Of a stretch of DNA of 64,000 nt, positions 8,450 through 17,794 are shown piece after piece (the stretch's first letter is position 1; each line of letters starts with the position of its first letter). A model generated the notes under the pieces. That model ran no database searches, was not told the origin of the DNA, and saw only the letters and a program-made list of their open reading frames with translations. Source of the DNA: Brevibacterium sp. UCMA 11754 (lineage in GTDB: Bacteria > Actinomycetota > Actinomycetes > Actinomycetales > Brevibacteriaceae); assembly GCF_021532275.1 (NCBI RefSeq), contig NZ_JACBOT010000017.1, positions 27,855-91,854 of the forward strand, read 5' to 3'. Position numbers and translations under genes: made by a program.

Positions 8450-9829
8450 TCAGGAGGAGACAGCGGCGACAGCCTCCGCCACCTTCTTCGCCACGTCGGG
8501 GTCGAAGACCGACGGGACGACGTAGCCCGGATGGAGTTCGTCTTCGGGGATGCACGAAGCGATCGCGTCCGCCGCGGCGACCATGATGTTCTCGTCGATG
8601 TCTGTCGCCTCGGCGTCAAGGAGTCCGCGGAAGATACCCGGAAAGGCCAGCACATTGTTGATCTGGTTCGGGTAGTCGCTGCGTCCGGTAGCCACGACGG
8701 CGGCGTACTTGAGCGCCTCGGCGGGGTCGACCTCCGGGTCGGGGTTGGCCATCGCGAAGACGAGGGCGTCCTTGTTCATGGCCTGGATGTCAGCGCCGTC
8801 GAGCACGTTCGGAGCGGAGACGCCGATGAACACGTCGGCGCCGACGACGGCTTCCTTCAGTGTGCCGTCGAAGCCCTCGGGGTTCGTGTTGCGCTGCAGC
8901 CACACCTTGTGCTCGGTGTCGACGGTGGACTTCGGTCCGATCGCGCCGTCACGGCCGCAGGCGATGATGTTCTTCGCCCCCGCGACCTGGAGCAGCCGGA
9001 TGATCGCATTGCCGGCAGCGCCGACGCCTGAGACGACGATGCGCTGATCTTCGAGCTTGCGGCCCACGACCTTGAGCGCGTTCTTCAGCGCGGCGAGCGT
9101 GACGATGCCGGTGCCGTGCTGGTCATCGTGGAAGACCGGAATGTCGAGCTCGGTGCGGAGCCTGGCCTCGATCTCGAAGCAGCGCGGGGCGGAGATGTCC
9201 TCGAGGTTGATGCCGCCGTAGGCCGGGGCGATGGCCTTGCAGATCGAGATGATCTCCTCGGTGTCCTTGGTATCCAGTGCCACGGGCCAGGCATCGACGC
9301 CTGCGAACTGCTTGAACAGGACAGCCTTGCCCTCCATCACCGGCATCGCCGCTTCGGGCCCGATGTCGCCGAGGCCCAGCACTGCGGTGCCGTCGGTGAC
9401 GACCGCAACAGTGTTGCGCTTGATCGTGAGGCGACGGGCATCGGCCTTGTTCTCCGCGATGGCCATGCACACGCGGGCCACGCCCGGGGTGTAGGCACGG
9501 GAGAGGTCGTCGCGGTTGCGCAGAGGCACCTTGGGCGTGGATTCGAGCTTGCCGCCGAGGTGGAGCAGGAAGGTCCGGTCGGAGACCTTGTGGACCTCGA
9601 CTCCATCAAGCGTGTCGAGTGCTGCCGATACCTCGTCGGCGTGTGCGACATCGCGGGTATCGGCGCTGACGTCGATCATCACCGTATGCGGGGTGGATTC
9701 GACGACGTCGAGCGCGGTGATCGCGGCACCGGTGGCTGCAGCGGCGGCCACGAGGTCGGACGTCGATGTCCGACCGACCGCAGTCTCCACGCGAAGAGTG
9801 ATTGAGTATCCGGGGCTTGGAACAGCCAT
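8450..9829 (-). CDS. NAD(P)-dependent malic enzyme with N-terminal ACT domain
   Basis: Decarboxylates malate to pyruvate with reduction of NAD(P). The 459-residue protein has an N-terminal ACT-like regulatory domain (about residues 8-85), then the malic domain with the catalytic Tyr in [10 protein letters not shown], Lys in AVLFKQFAG and metal residues in [10 protein letters not shown] and [11 protein letters not shown], and a Rossmann domain with [11 protein letters not shown]. The ATG at 9829 is preceded by AGAGGAT at good spacing; a longer frame upstream runs through the operators and is rejected. Two copies of the regulon palindrome lie just upstream. In this context the enzyme probably converts glyoxylate-derived malate to pyruvate next to the aceE gene. 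Confidence 0.93.
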   Translation of the reverse strand: MAVPSPGYSITLRVETAVGRTSTSDLVAAAAATGAAITALDVVESTPHTVMIDVSADTRDVAHADEVSAALDTLDGVEVHKVSDRTFLLHLGGKLESTPKVPLRNRDDLSRAYTPGVARVCMAIAENKADARRLTIKRNTVAVVTDGTAVLGLGDIGPEAAMPVMEGKAVLFKQFAGVDAWPVALDTKDTEEIISICKAIAPAYGGINLEDISAPRCFEIEARLRTELDIPVFHDDQHGTGIVTLAALKNALKVVGRKLEDQRIVVSGVGAAGNAIIRLLQVAGAKNIIACGRDGAIGPKSTVDTEHKVWLQRNTNPEGFDGTLKEAVVGADVFIGVSAPNVLDGADIQAMNKDALVFAMANPDPEVDPAEALKYAAVVATGRSDYPNQINNVLAFPGIFRGLLDAEATDIDENIMVAAADAIASCIPEDELHPGYVVPSVFDPDVAKKVAEAVAAVSS

Positions 9830-9854
9830 GGGAGTTATCCTCTCTGATAAGTCT

Positions 9855-9892
9855 TTTCCGTAGTACGGATAATATCTTCTGTATAGTGGAAA
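9855..9892. promoter_or_regulatory. two operator-like palindromes between malic enzyme and IclR genes
   Basis: Site 1 is TTTCCGTAGTACGGATA (9855-9871); its core TCCGTA-G-TACGGA is a perfect palindrome. Site 2 is CTTCTGTATAGTGGAAA (9876-9892). Both match the element TTTCCGTATTGTGGAAA found before hyi. They lie 26-63 bp before the malic enzyme ATG and in the divergent gap to the IclR gene, so they may control both. Binding by that regulator is inference. Confidence 0.68.
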
Positions 9893-10055
9893 ATCTAGCC
9901 AGAATGCTCGTGAACGGAAACTTTCTTCCATTTCAGGACTAGACTGAGGGGCAGTTTCGCGCAGCGATGCTGGTTTTCATGTCGTCGGCACTCATCGTCG
10001 AGCTGCCACACAAGTCAATGAAGACGAATCCAATGGACGAGGAAGAGGAACTGGG

Positions 10056-10841
10056 ATGACCAGCAATGAGACGAAGGCCCCTGCGATCCGCCAGACGAAG
10101 GGCGGCGTCCAGTCCGTCGAGCGCGCCTTCGGGCTCCTCGAATGCATCGCGAACTCCTCCGGCTCTGCCACGCTGAGTCATATCGCCGCCGAGGTGAGCC
10201 TTCCCCTCCCGACGATTCACCGCCTGCTCAATACTCTGGTCAACCTCGGGGTGGTGCGTCAGCTGCCCAACCGCGGCTATGCGCTGGGCCCGGGACTGAT
10301 CCGCCTGGGCAATCTCGCCGGCGCCCAGCTGGGCGCCATCGCCCGCCCCTACCTGCGCACCCTCGTGGACGAACTCGGCGAGTCCGCGAACGTTGCCACC
10401 ATCGACGGAGACATGGTCGTCTACGTCGATCAGGTGGCCTCGCAGCACCAGATGCGGATGTTCACCGAGGTGGGCCGCCGTGCCCATATGCACGACACCG
10501 GAGTTGGCAAGGCGATGCTCGCCGGGCTCGATTCCGAGCAGGTGCGTCACATCGTGACGACCGCCGGGATGCCCACACCCACGCAGTACAGCATCGGCAC
10601 CGTCGCAGATCTCGAGGCCGAGCTCGTACGCATCCGCGACCGCGGGTACTCGATCGACGAGCAGGAGCAGGAGCTGGGTGTGCGCTGCTTCGCGATGTCG
10701 ATTCCCGATGCCCCCGCTCCCCTGGCGATCTCCGTGTCCGGACCCATCAGCCGCGTCGACCAGGCCTTCTCAGATCGCGCCATCCCGCTGCTGCGATCGG
10801 CCGCCGAGGCGATCTCAGCAGACATGCGCGGCGGCTCCTAG
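10056..10841 (+). CDS. IclR-family transcriptional regulator (AllR-like by context)
   Basis: A 261-residue regulator with an N-terminal winged helix-turn-helix (about residues 18-75, including SHIAAEVSLPLPTIHRLLNTL) and a C-terminal IclR effector domain with GKAMLAGL near 150 and ELGVRCFAMSIPD near 205. IclR-family proteins such as E. coli AllR repress allantoin/glyoxylate genes and sense glyoxylate or allantoin. Here it sits at the centre of a purine and glyoxylate gene set that shares a palindromic element, so a matching role is likely but unproven. It is divergent from the malic enzyme and convergent with aceE, ending before a strong terminator. The ATG at 10056 gives the expected family length. 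Confidence 0.9.
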   Translation: MTSNETKAPAIRQTKGGVQSVERAFGLLECIANSSGSATLSHIAAEVSLPLPTIHRLLNTLVNLGVVRQLPNRGYALGPGLIRLGNLAGAQLGAIARPYLRTLVDELGESANVATIDGDMVVYVDQVASQHQMRMFTEVGRRAHMHDTGVGKAMLAGLDSEQVRHIVTTAGMPTPTQYSIGTVADLEAELVRIRDRGYSIDEQEQELGVRCFAMSIPDAPAPLAISVSGPISRVDQAFSDRAIPLLRSAAEAISADMRGGS

Positions 10842-10927
10842 GGCGCAGCACCCGGAGCGCCGCCGCATCCGCGATACAACGGCGGAGCGCCGAAACTCGG
10901 TTGTCCGCCCGAACTGAATACTCAGTG

Positions 10928-10983
10928 ACGGGTGGCGTGTCGAGAAACGTATGTGCAATCACGTTTCTAGACACGCCACCCGT
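10928..10983. terminator. strong bidirectional-type terminator between IclR gene and aceE
   Basis: A 23-nt arm at 10928-10950 (ACGGGTGGCGTGTC then GAGAAACGT) pairs with 10961-10983 at 22 of 23 positions around a 10-nt loop. It is followed on the plus strand by a short T-run. It separates convergent genes. Confidence 0.85.
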
Positions 10984-11040
10984 TTTTCGCTGCAGAGCGC
11001 CGCGCCTCAGCGAGCGCGGTGCCTCAGAGAGCGCGGTGCC

Positions 11041-13818
11041 TCAGGAATCGCCTCCGGCGGTGCCTGAGGTTCCTGCGTTGACCTCGTTCAGGCGATACTT
11101 CTTCGCTGCCTCAACCGGCACCGAGCGAGCGATCTCGCCGCGGTCGGCCAGCAGCTGCAGGGTCCGGACGACCATCGAGTGCGCATCGATCTTGAAATGG
11201 CGCCGGGCGGCGGCGCGCGTGTCTGAGAACCCGAAGCCGTCGGCACCCAGTGTCGCGAAGTCCTGGCTGAGGAACGGACGGATGAGGTCAGGCTGTGTGG
11301 AGTCGAAATCGCTGGTGGCGACGATCGGGCCCGCCTCGGCGCCCAGGCGCTCGCGCACATAGGGCGTACGCGGCTCGGCTTCGAAGTTCTCGAGCTTCTC
11401 GGCCTCGCACCTCAGCGCATCGCGGCGCAGCTCGGCCCATGAGGTCACCGACCAGACAGCCGCATCCACGCCCCATTCCTGAGCCAGCAGACCACGGGCC
11501 TCAAGTGCCCACGGGACTGCGACTCCCGACGCGAGCAGCTGAGCCTGCGGACGATCGCCGGCCCCCGCCTCGGCGCCGGTGTCCGCCCCCGCCTCAGCGC
11601 CGGTGCCGACATCTGCCACTCGATGGATTCCGCGCAGGATCCCGTCGACGTCGACATCTTCGGGTTCGGCCGGCTGGAGCATCGGCTCGTTGTACACGGT
11701 CAGGTAGTACATGACGTTGCGGGCGTCATCGCCGAGGTCGTGCTCGCCGTACATGCGGTGCAGGCCATCACGCATGATATGGCCGATCTCGTATCCGTAG
11801 GCCGGGTCGTAGATCCGCACCGCAGGGTTGGTCGCGGCCAACACGGGTGAGTGTCCGTCGGCGTGCTGCAGGCCCTCACCGGTCAGCGTCGTTCGACCGG
11901 CTGTGGCGCCGATGATGAACCCGCGGGTCATCTGGTCCCCGGCGGCCCAGAAGGCGTCGCCGGTGCGCTGGAACCCGAACATCGAGTAGAAGACGTAGAT
12001 CGGGATCATCGGCTCGCCGTGCGTCGAATACGAGGTTCCGGCGGCGGTGAATCCTGCGGCCGCACCGGCCTCGTTGATGCCGACGTGGAGCAGCTGACCC
12101 GAGGTCGCCTCCTTGTAGGACAGGAACAGTTCACGGTCGACTGCCAGGTAGTTCTGCCCGTTCGGGTTGTAGATCTTCGCGGTCGGGAAGAATGCATCGA
12201 TGCCGAAGGTCCGGGCCTCATCGGGGATGATGGGCACGATCCTGTTGCCGATGCCCTTCTCACGCATGAGGTCCTTGAGCAGGCGCACGAAGGCCATCGT
12301 GGTCGCGGCCTGCTGATGGCCCGAGCCCTTCTTGGTCTGCGAGAAGGCCTTGTCGGACACGGCAGGCAGGGTCTTCTTGCTGTTCTCGGGCTTGCGATTG
12401 GGCAGGAATCCGCCCAACTTGGACCGCTTCTCCAGCATGTACTGGACTTCTTCAGCGTCGTTGCCCGGGTGATAGTAGGGCACCGCGTAGGGGTCTTCGT
12501 CGATGACCTTGTCGGTGATCGGGATGTCCATCCGGTCGCGGAAGGCCTTGACGTCGGCGGCCGTGAACTTCTTCATCTGGTGCGTGGCATTGCGCGACTC
12601 GAAGGTCGTGCCCAAGCCGTAGCCCTTGACCGTCTGGACGAGGACGACGGTCGGCTTGCCCTTCGTGTTCACGGCCTGCTCGTAGGCGGCATAGACCTTG
12701 TGATAGTCGTGACCGCCGCGCTTGAGGTTCCAGATGTCGTCGTCGCTCAGGTCCTCGACGAGGCCCTTCGTCACCGGTGAGCGGCCGAAGAAGTTGTCGC
12801 GGATGAATCCGCCGGACTCGGCCTTGAAGGTCTGGTAGTCACCGTCGAGGGTCTCGTTCATGATCCGGACCAGCTCGCCGGTGTGGTCGGCGTCGAGCAG
12901 GGAGTCCCATTCGCGACCCCAGAGGACCTTGATGACGTTCCAGCCGGCGCCGGTGAAGACCGCTTCGAGCTCCTGCACGATCTTGCCGTTGCCGCGCACC
13001 GGTCCGTCGAGTCGCTGCAGGTTGCAGTTGATGACGTAGGTGAGGTTGTCGAGGCCCTCGTTCGCGGCCAGCTGGAGCGCGCCGCGTGATTCCGGCTCGT
13101 CCATCTCGCCATCGCCGAGGAAGGCCCAGACGCGCTGATCGGAGGTGTCCTTGATGCCGCGGTTGTGCAGGTAGCGGTTCATCTGCGCCTGGTAGATCGA
13201 GTTGATCGGGCCCAGACCCATCGACACGGTCGGGAACTGCCAGAAGTCCGGCATCAGGCGCGGGTGCGGGTAGGAGCTCAACCCGTCAGGGGCCTTCGAG
13301 GCCTCCTGCCGGAAGCCGTCGAGCTGCTTGTCGCTCAGACGGTTTTCGAGGTATGCCCTGGCATACATGCCGGGTGAGGCGTGCCCCTGGAAGAAGACCT
13401 GGTCGCCGCCGCCGGAATGGTCCTGCCCGCGGAAGAAGTTGTTGAACCCGATCTCGTAGAGGGTCGCGGCACCGGCGTAGGTCGAGATGTGTCCGCCGAC
13501 GGAGATCTCGGGACGCTGAGCCCGGTGGACGAGCATCGCGGCGTTCCAGCGCAGCCATTTGCGGTACTTGCGCTCGAGGCGCTCATCGCCCGGGTAGGCA
13601 GGTTCCTGATCGGCCGGGATCGTGTTGACGTAGTCGGTGGTCGTGACCTTGGGCTGGGCCACCGAGTTCGATGCGGCACGGCGGCGCAGGGCCTCCATGA
13701 TCTCGGCCGCACGCAGAGTTCCACGCTGGTTGACCAGTCCCTCCCAGGACTCGAGCCACTCGTCGATCTCTTCGTCACCGGTTCCCCTCGGGATCGCCGA
13801 GGTTGTGTCCTGGGTCAT
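11041..13818 (-). CDS. aceE: pyruvate dehydrogenase E1 component, homodimeric type
   Basis: Thiamine-diphosphate enzyme that decarboxylates pyruvate and acetylates the E2 lipoyl domain. The 925-residue length fits the AceE family. The ThDP/Mg motif is [15 protein letters not shown] followed by [14 protein letters not shown]; the N-terminal [19 protein letters not shown] is typical. The ATG at 13818 has GAGGGAGAA upstream. One oddity is an Ala/Gly/Asp/Glu-rich insert near residues 735-757 encoded by imperfect direct repeats around 11565-11612. No E2 or E3 gene is adjacent, as often in actinobacteria. It lies 66 bp downstream of uox on the same strand with a hairpin between, so it is probably transcribed separately. 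Confidence 0.95.
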   Translation of the reverse strand: MTQDTTSAIPRGTGDEEIDEWLESWEGLVNQRGTLRAAEIMEALRRRAASNSVAQPKVTTTDYVNTIPADQEPAYPGDERLERKYRKWLRWNAAMLVHRAQRPEISVGGHISTYAGAATLYEIGFNNFFRGQDHSGGGDQVFFQGHASPGMYARAYLENRLSDKQLDGFRQEASKAPDGLSSYPHPRLMPDFWQFPTVSMGLGPINSIYQAQMNRYLHNRGIKDTSDQRVWAFLGDGEMDEPESRGALQLAANEGLDNLTYVINCNLQRLDGPVRGNGKIVQELEAVFTGAGWNVIKVLWGREWDSLLDADHTGELVRIMNETLDGDYQTFKAESGGFIRDNFFGRSPVTKGLVEDLSDDDIWNLKRGGHDYHKVYAAYEQAVNTKGKPTVVLVQTVKGYGLGTTFESRNATHQMKKFTAADVKAFRDRMDIPITDKVIDEDPYAVPYYHPGNDAEEVQYMLEKRSKLGGFLPNRKPENSKKTLPAVSDKAFSQTKKGSGHQQAATTMAFVRLLKDLMREKGIGNRIVPIIPDEARTFGIDAFFPTAKIYNPNGQNYLAVDRELFLSYKEATSGQLLHVGINEAGAAAGFTAAGTSYSTHGEPMIPIYVFYSMFGFQRTGDAFWAAGDQMTRGFIIGATAGRTTLTGEGLQHADGHSPVLAATNPAVRIYDPAYGYEIGHIMRDGLHRMYGEHDLGDDARNVMYYLTVYNEPMLQPAEPEDVDVDGILRGIHRVADVGTGAEAGADTGAEAGAGDRPQAQLLASGVAVPWALEARGLLAQEWGVDAAVWSVTSWAELRRDALRCEAEKLENFEAEPRTPYVRERLGAEAGPIVATSDFDSTQPDLIRPFLSQDFATLGADGFGFSDTRAAARRHFKIDAHSMVVRTLQLLADRGEIARSVPVEAAKKYRLNEVNAGTSGTAGGDS

Positions 13819-13844
13819 AGTTCTCCCTCTCAAACACGTCAGGC

Positions 13845-13866
13845 CCACGGGAAGGTGTTCCCGTGG
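13845..13866 (-). terminator. hairpin between uox and aceE
   Basis: CCACGGGAA (13845-13853) pairs perfectly with TTCCCGTGG (13858-13866) around a GGTG loop. It lies after the uox stop on the minus strand. No U-run follows, so it may be a weak terminator or a processing hairpin. Confidence 0.5.
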
Positions 13867-13884
13867 ACCCGACTATGGAATTTA

Positions 13885-14769
13885 TCAGCAGAAGCCGGCG
13901 ATCTGCGCCCAGGCGTCCTTGTTCTCCTCCACCCCGTCACGGGTGAAGGTGGCCTCGATCAACCCGTAGGGCCGATCAGCGACGATGAGCACTTCGTTCG
14001 GGTTCTCCAAGCCGAAGCGTTCGATGTCGTAGAGGAAATGGTGCTTGTTCGGGCACGAGAAGCGGATCTCGTCGATCTCCGGCACAGCCTCGATGACCTT
14101 CTCACCCATCTGGTACAGGGTGTGCTGCAGGGCATGCGAGTAGTGGTCGGTGAACGAGTCGAGGATGATCTCCTTGACTTGTCTGTACACGCCCTCGAAG
14201 TCGAGATCCGTGGTGTTGTAGATCCAGCGGGTCGCGATGTCGGTGGCGAGGATGCGGTCGTCGGTCTCCGGCAGGGTCGTGTACTTGTCCTTCGGGTAGC
14301 CGACGAAACCTGATTCGGTGGTCTTGAGCACGGTCAGCCCGTAGAAGCCGGAGATCAGGGTGGTGGTGTCGCCGTCGCGGGTCAGCACCGCGGTGCGGGT
14401 CTCCGGCGCTGACTTGTAGAAAGAGTGGTTGTGATCGTTGATGCGCGACCAGCCGTACTCTTCGGCTGCCCAGCGTCCGCCGGTGACCCAGTCGAAGCTG
14501 GAGGTGAAGTGCTCGCCGAGTCCGAGGAGGAACTGCTCGGGTGAACTCACTCCGAGTTCCTTGGCCTTGGCGAAGACCGTGTTCTTCTGGGTGTCGGTGG
14601 CGACGACGTGTTCGTTGTTGCCCTCGGTATGCGCGGTCTCGAAGTCGCCCCACAGCTGGGAGGTGACGTTGAGGTCGCGGATCTCGTGACGTTCGGAGTC
14701 ACGGTAGACCCTCATCAGACGATTCTCCGCCTTGCCGTACTGATTCGTCGTCAGTTTCACCTTGCTCAT
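13885..14769 (-). CDS. uox: urate oxidase (uricase)
   Basis: Cofactor-free enzyme that oxidises urate to 5-hydroxyisourate and hydrogen peroxide. At 294 residues it has normal length, with two T-fold repeats. The catalytic lysine lies in NQYGKAENRLMRVYRD near residue 13, the active-site Thr/Asp region is VVATDTQKNTVFAKAK near 56-71, and the conserved histidine is in DHNHSF. As expected for a bacterial form, the C-terminus (AGFC) has no peroxisomal targeting signal. It is the third gene after uraD and uraH on the same strand; a 187-bp gap containing a 14-bp palindrome precedes it, so it may also have its own promoter. Confidence 0.96.
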   Translation of the reverse strand: MSKVKLTTNQYGKAENRLMRVYRDSERHEIRDLNVTSQLWGDFETAHTEGNNEHVVATDTQKNTVFAKAKELGVSSPEQFLLGLGEHFTSSFDWVTGGRWAAEEYGWSRINDHNHSFYKSAPETRTAVLTRDGDTTTLISGFYGLTVLKTTESGFVGYPKDKYTTLPETDDRILATDIATRWIYNTTDLDFEGVYRQVKEIILDSFTDHYSHALQHTLYQMGEKVIEAVPEIDEIRFSCPNKHHFLYDIERFGLENPNEVLIVADRPYGLIEATFTRDGVEENKDAWAQIAGFC

Positions 14770-14896
14770 CTTCTTGCTCCTGTTGCCTATGCCAACGACC
14801 GCGCCGCACTCGTCACCGAGTCCGACATGGCCGCTGTGACCAATTGATTTGCGAGGTCACCGGGCGTCGAACCCGGCGAACTTCGGCGGTTTGTTG

Positions 14897-14910
14897 AGGA
14901 TCATGATCCT
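14897..14910. promoter_or_regulatory. 14-bp perfect palindrome upstream of uox
   Basis: AGGATCATGATCCT is a perfect inverted repeat in the 187-bp gap between uraH and uox, about 128 bp before the uox ATG. It does not resemble the purine-regulon element. It could be an operator or chance; there is no direct evidence. Confidence 0.3.
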
Positions 14911-14956
14911 GCAGGGGGCCTGCTTCCCCTGATGTCTTATGGGTGGTGCCGTCCAC

Positions 14957-15280
14957 TCAGCTTCCCCGGTAGGTGCTGTACGCGAACGGGCTCAGCAACA
15001 ATGGTATGTGATAGTGCGCCTCGCCTGCCTTGACCGTGAAGTCGATCGTCACCTGCGGGTGGAAGTGATCCTGCCCCTGGGCCTCGAAGTAGGCACCGGT
15101 ACCGAATACGATCCGATAATCACCGGCGCCGAGGTGGTCCGGTCCGAATTCCGAGACACGACCGTTGCCGTCGGTGCGGGCGTTGGCGAGCACTTCGGTG
15201 CCGGAGTAGAGCGTGACCTCGAGGTCGGCGGCAGGGGTGCCGAGCGTGGAGTCGAGAGCGTGGGCGGAGATGAAGCTCAT
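14957..15280 (-). CDS. uraH: 5-hydroxyisourate hydrolase (transthyretin-like)
   Basis: Hydrolyses 5-hydroxyisourate to OHCU, the second step of urate breakdown. The 107-residue protein has the family's N-terminal AHALDSTLGTPA and the diagnostic C-terminal YRGS, preceded by HYHIPLLLSPFAY. The catalytic His/Arg/His set is consistent with these motifs. Its ATG overlaps the uraD stop (ATGA at 15277-15280), so the two consecutive-step enzymes are translationally coupled. Confidence 0.95.
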   Translation of the reverse strand: MSFISAHALDSTLGTPAADLEVTLYSGTEVLANARTDGNGRVSEFGPDHLGAGDYRIVFGTGAYFEAQGQDHFHPQVTIDFTVKAGEAHYHIPLLLSPFAYSTYRGS

Positions 15281-15771
15281 GCGAGGAGTCCTTCGAGTCT
15301 GAGTGCGGCGATCTGGATCAGCTGTTCGCCGACCTCGGCGAGTTCGTCGGTGTCGGTATTGGCCATGCGGCGCTGAAGTTCGGCGAGGATCTCCTCGGGG
15401 CTGCGACCGGCTGCGCGAATGAGGAAGACGCGGTCGAAGTGCTCTTCGTAGGCGGCGTTGCCCGCGGCGAGGCGCTCCTGTACGTCACCGTCGAGGGAAC
15501 CCAGGCCAGCCTGCTCGCGGGAGGAATGAGCCGCCTCGGCGGAAGAGCCTTCGGCCTTCTCACCGATCCGGGGATGGTGGGACATGGCCTGGTTGATCTC
15601 GTCGTCGGTCAGTGGGGTCGCGCTGGTGCGGGCGGCCTCGAGGGCAGCTTCCACAGTGGAGAACGGCCGCGCTGCGTCGACCCCGTCGATCCATCGGTCG
15701 ACGTCGAGGCACGGGCGCAGTGTCGCGCGGGCATCGTCGGTCGACAGCTGATTGAACTCGCCTAGGTCCAC
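15277..15771 (-). CDS. uraD: OHCU decarboxylase
   Basis: Decarboxylates 2-oxo-4-hydroxy-4-carboxy-5-ureidoimidazoline to S-allantoin. The protein carries the catalytic block SHHPRIGEKAEG and SREQAGL, both family signatures. I choose GTG 15771 as the start: it has AGGAGG at 5-nt spacing and gives 164 residues, the normal size. The frame also contains an ATG at 15843, but that extension would be translated through a regulon palindrome and adds a tail not typical of the family. It is the first gene of uraD-uraH-uox and is divergent from glxK. Confidence 0.92.
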   Translation of the reverse strand: MDLGEFNQLSTDDARATLRPCLDVDRWIDGVDAARPFSTVEAALEAARTSATPLTDDEINQAMSHHPRIGEKAEGSSAEAAHSSREQAGLGSLDGDVQERLAAGNAAYEEHFDRVFLIRAAGRSPEEILAELQRRMANTDTDELAEVGEQLIQIAALRLEGLLA

Positions 15772-15815
15772 ATTGACCTCCTGAGAAAATCGAGATGCTG
15801 AACCACTGAGAATGT

Positions 15816-15832
15816 GTTTCACATCACGGAAG
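15816..15832. promoter_or_regulatory. operator-like palindrome before uraD
   Basis: Read on the minus strand it is CTTCCGTGATGTGAAAC, matching the regulon element at 12 of 17 positions, including TTCCGT and TGTG. It lies 45-61 bp before the chosen uraD start, in the divergent uraD-glxK region. Confidence 0.6.
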
Positions 15833-15932
15833 ATTGTTTCCATTTAACTGCTTCGAGTTTGACCCCAGGTCCGCGCTAAGTCAAATTCCGTGATCGACGT
15901 CAGCGCCCCTCTCCGGAGGATTTGGAAAAGTT

Positions 15933-15949
15933 ATTCCACAAAGCGGATA
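15933..15949. promoter_or_regulatory. operator-like palindrome before glxK
   Basis: On the minus strand it reads TATCCGCTTTGTGGAAT, matching the regulon element at 13 of 17 positions. It lies about 80-96 bp before the glxK start, in the same divergent region as the uraD site. Confidence 0.58.
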
Positions 15950-16028
15950 ATGATGGCAGAGTCCCTCGCGCAGTCCGCGTTCTGGGCACTTGGCCATCGT
16001 TTTCTCGACAATGAGGTTGAATGACGTC

Positions 16029-17204
16029 ATGAGCATGGAAGCACCCACGATCGTCTGCGCGCCCGATTCCTTCAAGGGTTCGGCCGGCGCCCCCGCTGCC
16101 GCTGCCGCCCTGGCTCGCGGTGCCCGCCAAGTGTTCCCCGACTCGCAGATCACCGACCTGCCCTTCGCCGACGGCGGTGAGGGAACCCTCGATGCACTGC
16201 TGGCCGTGTGGGGCACCCCGGCTCGCTCAATCGAGGTCGTCGATGCCCTGGGCCGGCCGACGACAGCCCTGTTCGGCATCTCCGCTGACGGGAAGACCGC
16301 GGTCATCGAGGCGGCTCAGGCCAATGGTCTCCCCCAGGTCTCCGACGTCGCCCTCGCACCCGAGCGCGCCGATACATACGGCGTTGGCCTCCTCGCCCGC
16401 CACGTCCTGGACCAGGGGGTGGAGGAGATCCTGCTGTGCATCGGCGGCTCAGCGAGCACCGATGGCGGCGTCGGCATCGCCTCGGCCTTGGGCGCAGCCT
16501 TCGCCGACTCCTCCGGTGCGCCGATCGCTCCCGGTGGCGGCGGGCTGTCCTCCTTGGCCGGCGTCGATGTCTCCGCATTGGATCCGCGTGCCCGCGAGGT
16601 CCGCTGGCGCATCGCCGTCGACGTCGACAATCCGCTCACCGGCCCTCGTGGCGCCGCCGCAGTCTTCGGTCCGCAGAAGGGCGCCGATGCGGCGTCCGTT
16701 GCCGTCCTCGACTCCGGACTGGCCCACCTCGCCGAGGTGCTCGCCGGATCGGCTGCTCAGGCTGAGTCTTTGGCGGCGACACCGGGGTTCGGTGCCGCCG
16801 GCGGAATCCCTCTGGCCCTGACGAGCCTGCTGGGCGCCGAGGTCGTACCCGGGTCGACGATGGTCGCCGAGGCCGTGGGCCTGACCGAGGCCCTGGCCGC
16901 CGCCGACATCGTGCTCACGGGCGAAGGATCCTTCGATTCCCAGTCTCTGGGCGGGAAGGTCGTCGCGGCCGTACGCGACTATGCCCCCGCCTCGGCGAGG
17001 ATCATCGTCATCGCCGGCCGCGTCGCCCTCAGCCCTGCCGAATGCCGTGAGGCCGGCATCACGGCGGCCCTGTCGATCGCGCCGGGCCCCGCCGACCTCG
17101 CCGAGCTCTCCGGCCGCGCCGAAGAACTCATCGAAGCCACCGCCGCCCACGCCTGCGCGCTCGTGGACGCGGGCGCTGGCACCGCGGGCGCGCAACAGAA
17201 CTGA
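16029..17204 (+). CDS. glxK: glycerate 2-kinase
   Basis: Phosphorylates D-glycerate, ending the glyoxylate - tartronate semialdehyde - glycerate branch that gcl and glxR begin. The 391-residue protein has the family signatures CAPDSFKGSAGA near the N-terminus, FADGGEGTLDALL, CIGGSASTDGGVG and VLTGEGSFDSQSLGGK. Start choice is uncertain: ATG 16029 begins the conserved region, while in-frame ATG 16011 and 15990 add a tail. It is divergent from uraD with two regulon-like palindromes between them, which ties its expression to purine breakdown. The peroxiredoxin gene follows 43 bp downstream. Confidence 0.92.
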   Translation: MSMEAPTIVCAPDSFKGSAGAPAAAAALARGARQVFPDSQITDLPFADGGEGTLDALLAVWGTPARSIEVVDALGRPTTALFGISADGKTAVIEAAQANGLPQVSDVALAPERADTYGVGLLARHVLDQGVEEILLCIGGSASTDGGVGIASALGAAFADSSGAPIAPGGGGLSSLAGVDVSALDPRAREVRWRIAVDVDNPLTGPRGAAAVFGPQKGADAASVAVLDSGLAHLAEVLAGSAAQAESLAATPGFGAAGGIPLALTSLLGAEVVPGSTMVAEAVGLTEALAAADIVLTGEGSFDSQSLGGKVVAAVRDYAPASARIIVIAGRVALSPAECREAGITAALSIAPGPADLAELSGRAEELIEATAAHACALVDAGAGTAGAQQN

Positions 17205-17247
17205 CCACCAAGGACACCAGCAGTCACCTACGAAAGGACTCACCACC

Positions 17248-17715
17248 ATGAGCACACAGCTCGAAGTCGGACAGACCGCACCGGACTTCTCCCTGGCCGA
17301 TGCCAGCGGAAAGACCTACTCGAAGGCGGACTTCGCCGGGCAGAAGGTCATCCTCTACTTCTACCCGAAGGCCGCGACGCCTGGCTGCACCACCGAGGCC
17401 TGCGACTTCCGCGACAACCTCTCGTCCCTGGCCGCGGCCGGGTTCCAGGTGCTCGGCGTCTCCCCCGATGACGCCGAGGCGTTGCAGGCCTTCACCGACG
17501 ACCAGAACCTGACCTTCCCGCTGCTCTCAGATCCGGGTGCGGAGCTGGCAAAGACCTACGGCTCGTTCGGTGAGAAGACGGTGGGCGGCAACACCTTCGA
17601 AGGCACCCTGCGTTCAACCTTCGTCATCGCCGAAGACGGAGCCCTCTCCGACGTCGAATACAACGTCGACGCCGAAGGCCACGTCGCCCGCCTCCGCGAG
17701 AAGCTCGGCGCCTGA
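17248..17715 (+). CDS. bcp: thioredoxin-dependent thiol peroxidase (BCP type)
   Basis: Atypical 2-Cys peroxiredoxin that reduces hydrogen and organic peroxides. At 155 residues it has the peroxidatic Cys47 and resolving Cys52 in TPGCTTEACDFRD, as in the BCP group, and the C-terminal RSTFVI element. The ATG at 17248 has AAAGGA upstream. It follows glxK on the same strand and may be co-transcribed; uricase and xanthine dehydrogenase both make peroxide, so a protective role next to purine genes is plausible. It ends 18 bp before a perfect 60-bp palindrome. Confidence 0.94.
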   Translation: MSTQLEVGQTAPDFSLADASGKTYSKADFAGQKVILYFYPKAATPGCTTEACDFRDNLSSLAAAGFQVLGVSPDDAEALQAFTDDQNLTFPLLSDPGAELAKTYGSFGEKTVGGNTFEGTLRSTFVIAEDGALSDVEYNVDAEGHVARLREKLGA

Positions 17716-17733
17716 ACCTCCCCTTTCCCTCCC

Positions 17734-17793
17734 AACTACCTGACGGCGGCCCAGCAACCTTGCGCAAGGTTGCTGGGCCGCCGTCAGGTAGTT
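17734..17793. repeat. perfect 60-bp palindrome, copy 1
   Basis: Arms 17734-17763 and 17764-17793 are fully complementary with no loop (centre TGCGCA). The inner 56 bp, from CTACCTGACGGCGGCCCAGC outward through the centre, is identical to copy 2 at 18.9 kb. It sits after both the bcp stop and the stop of the convergent AbiEi-like gene, so it can act as a shared terminator. Confidence 0.9.
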
Positions 17794-17794
17794 T

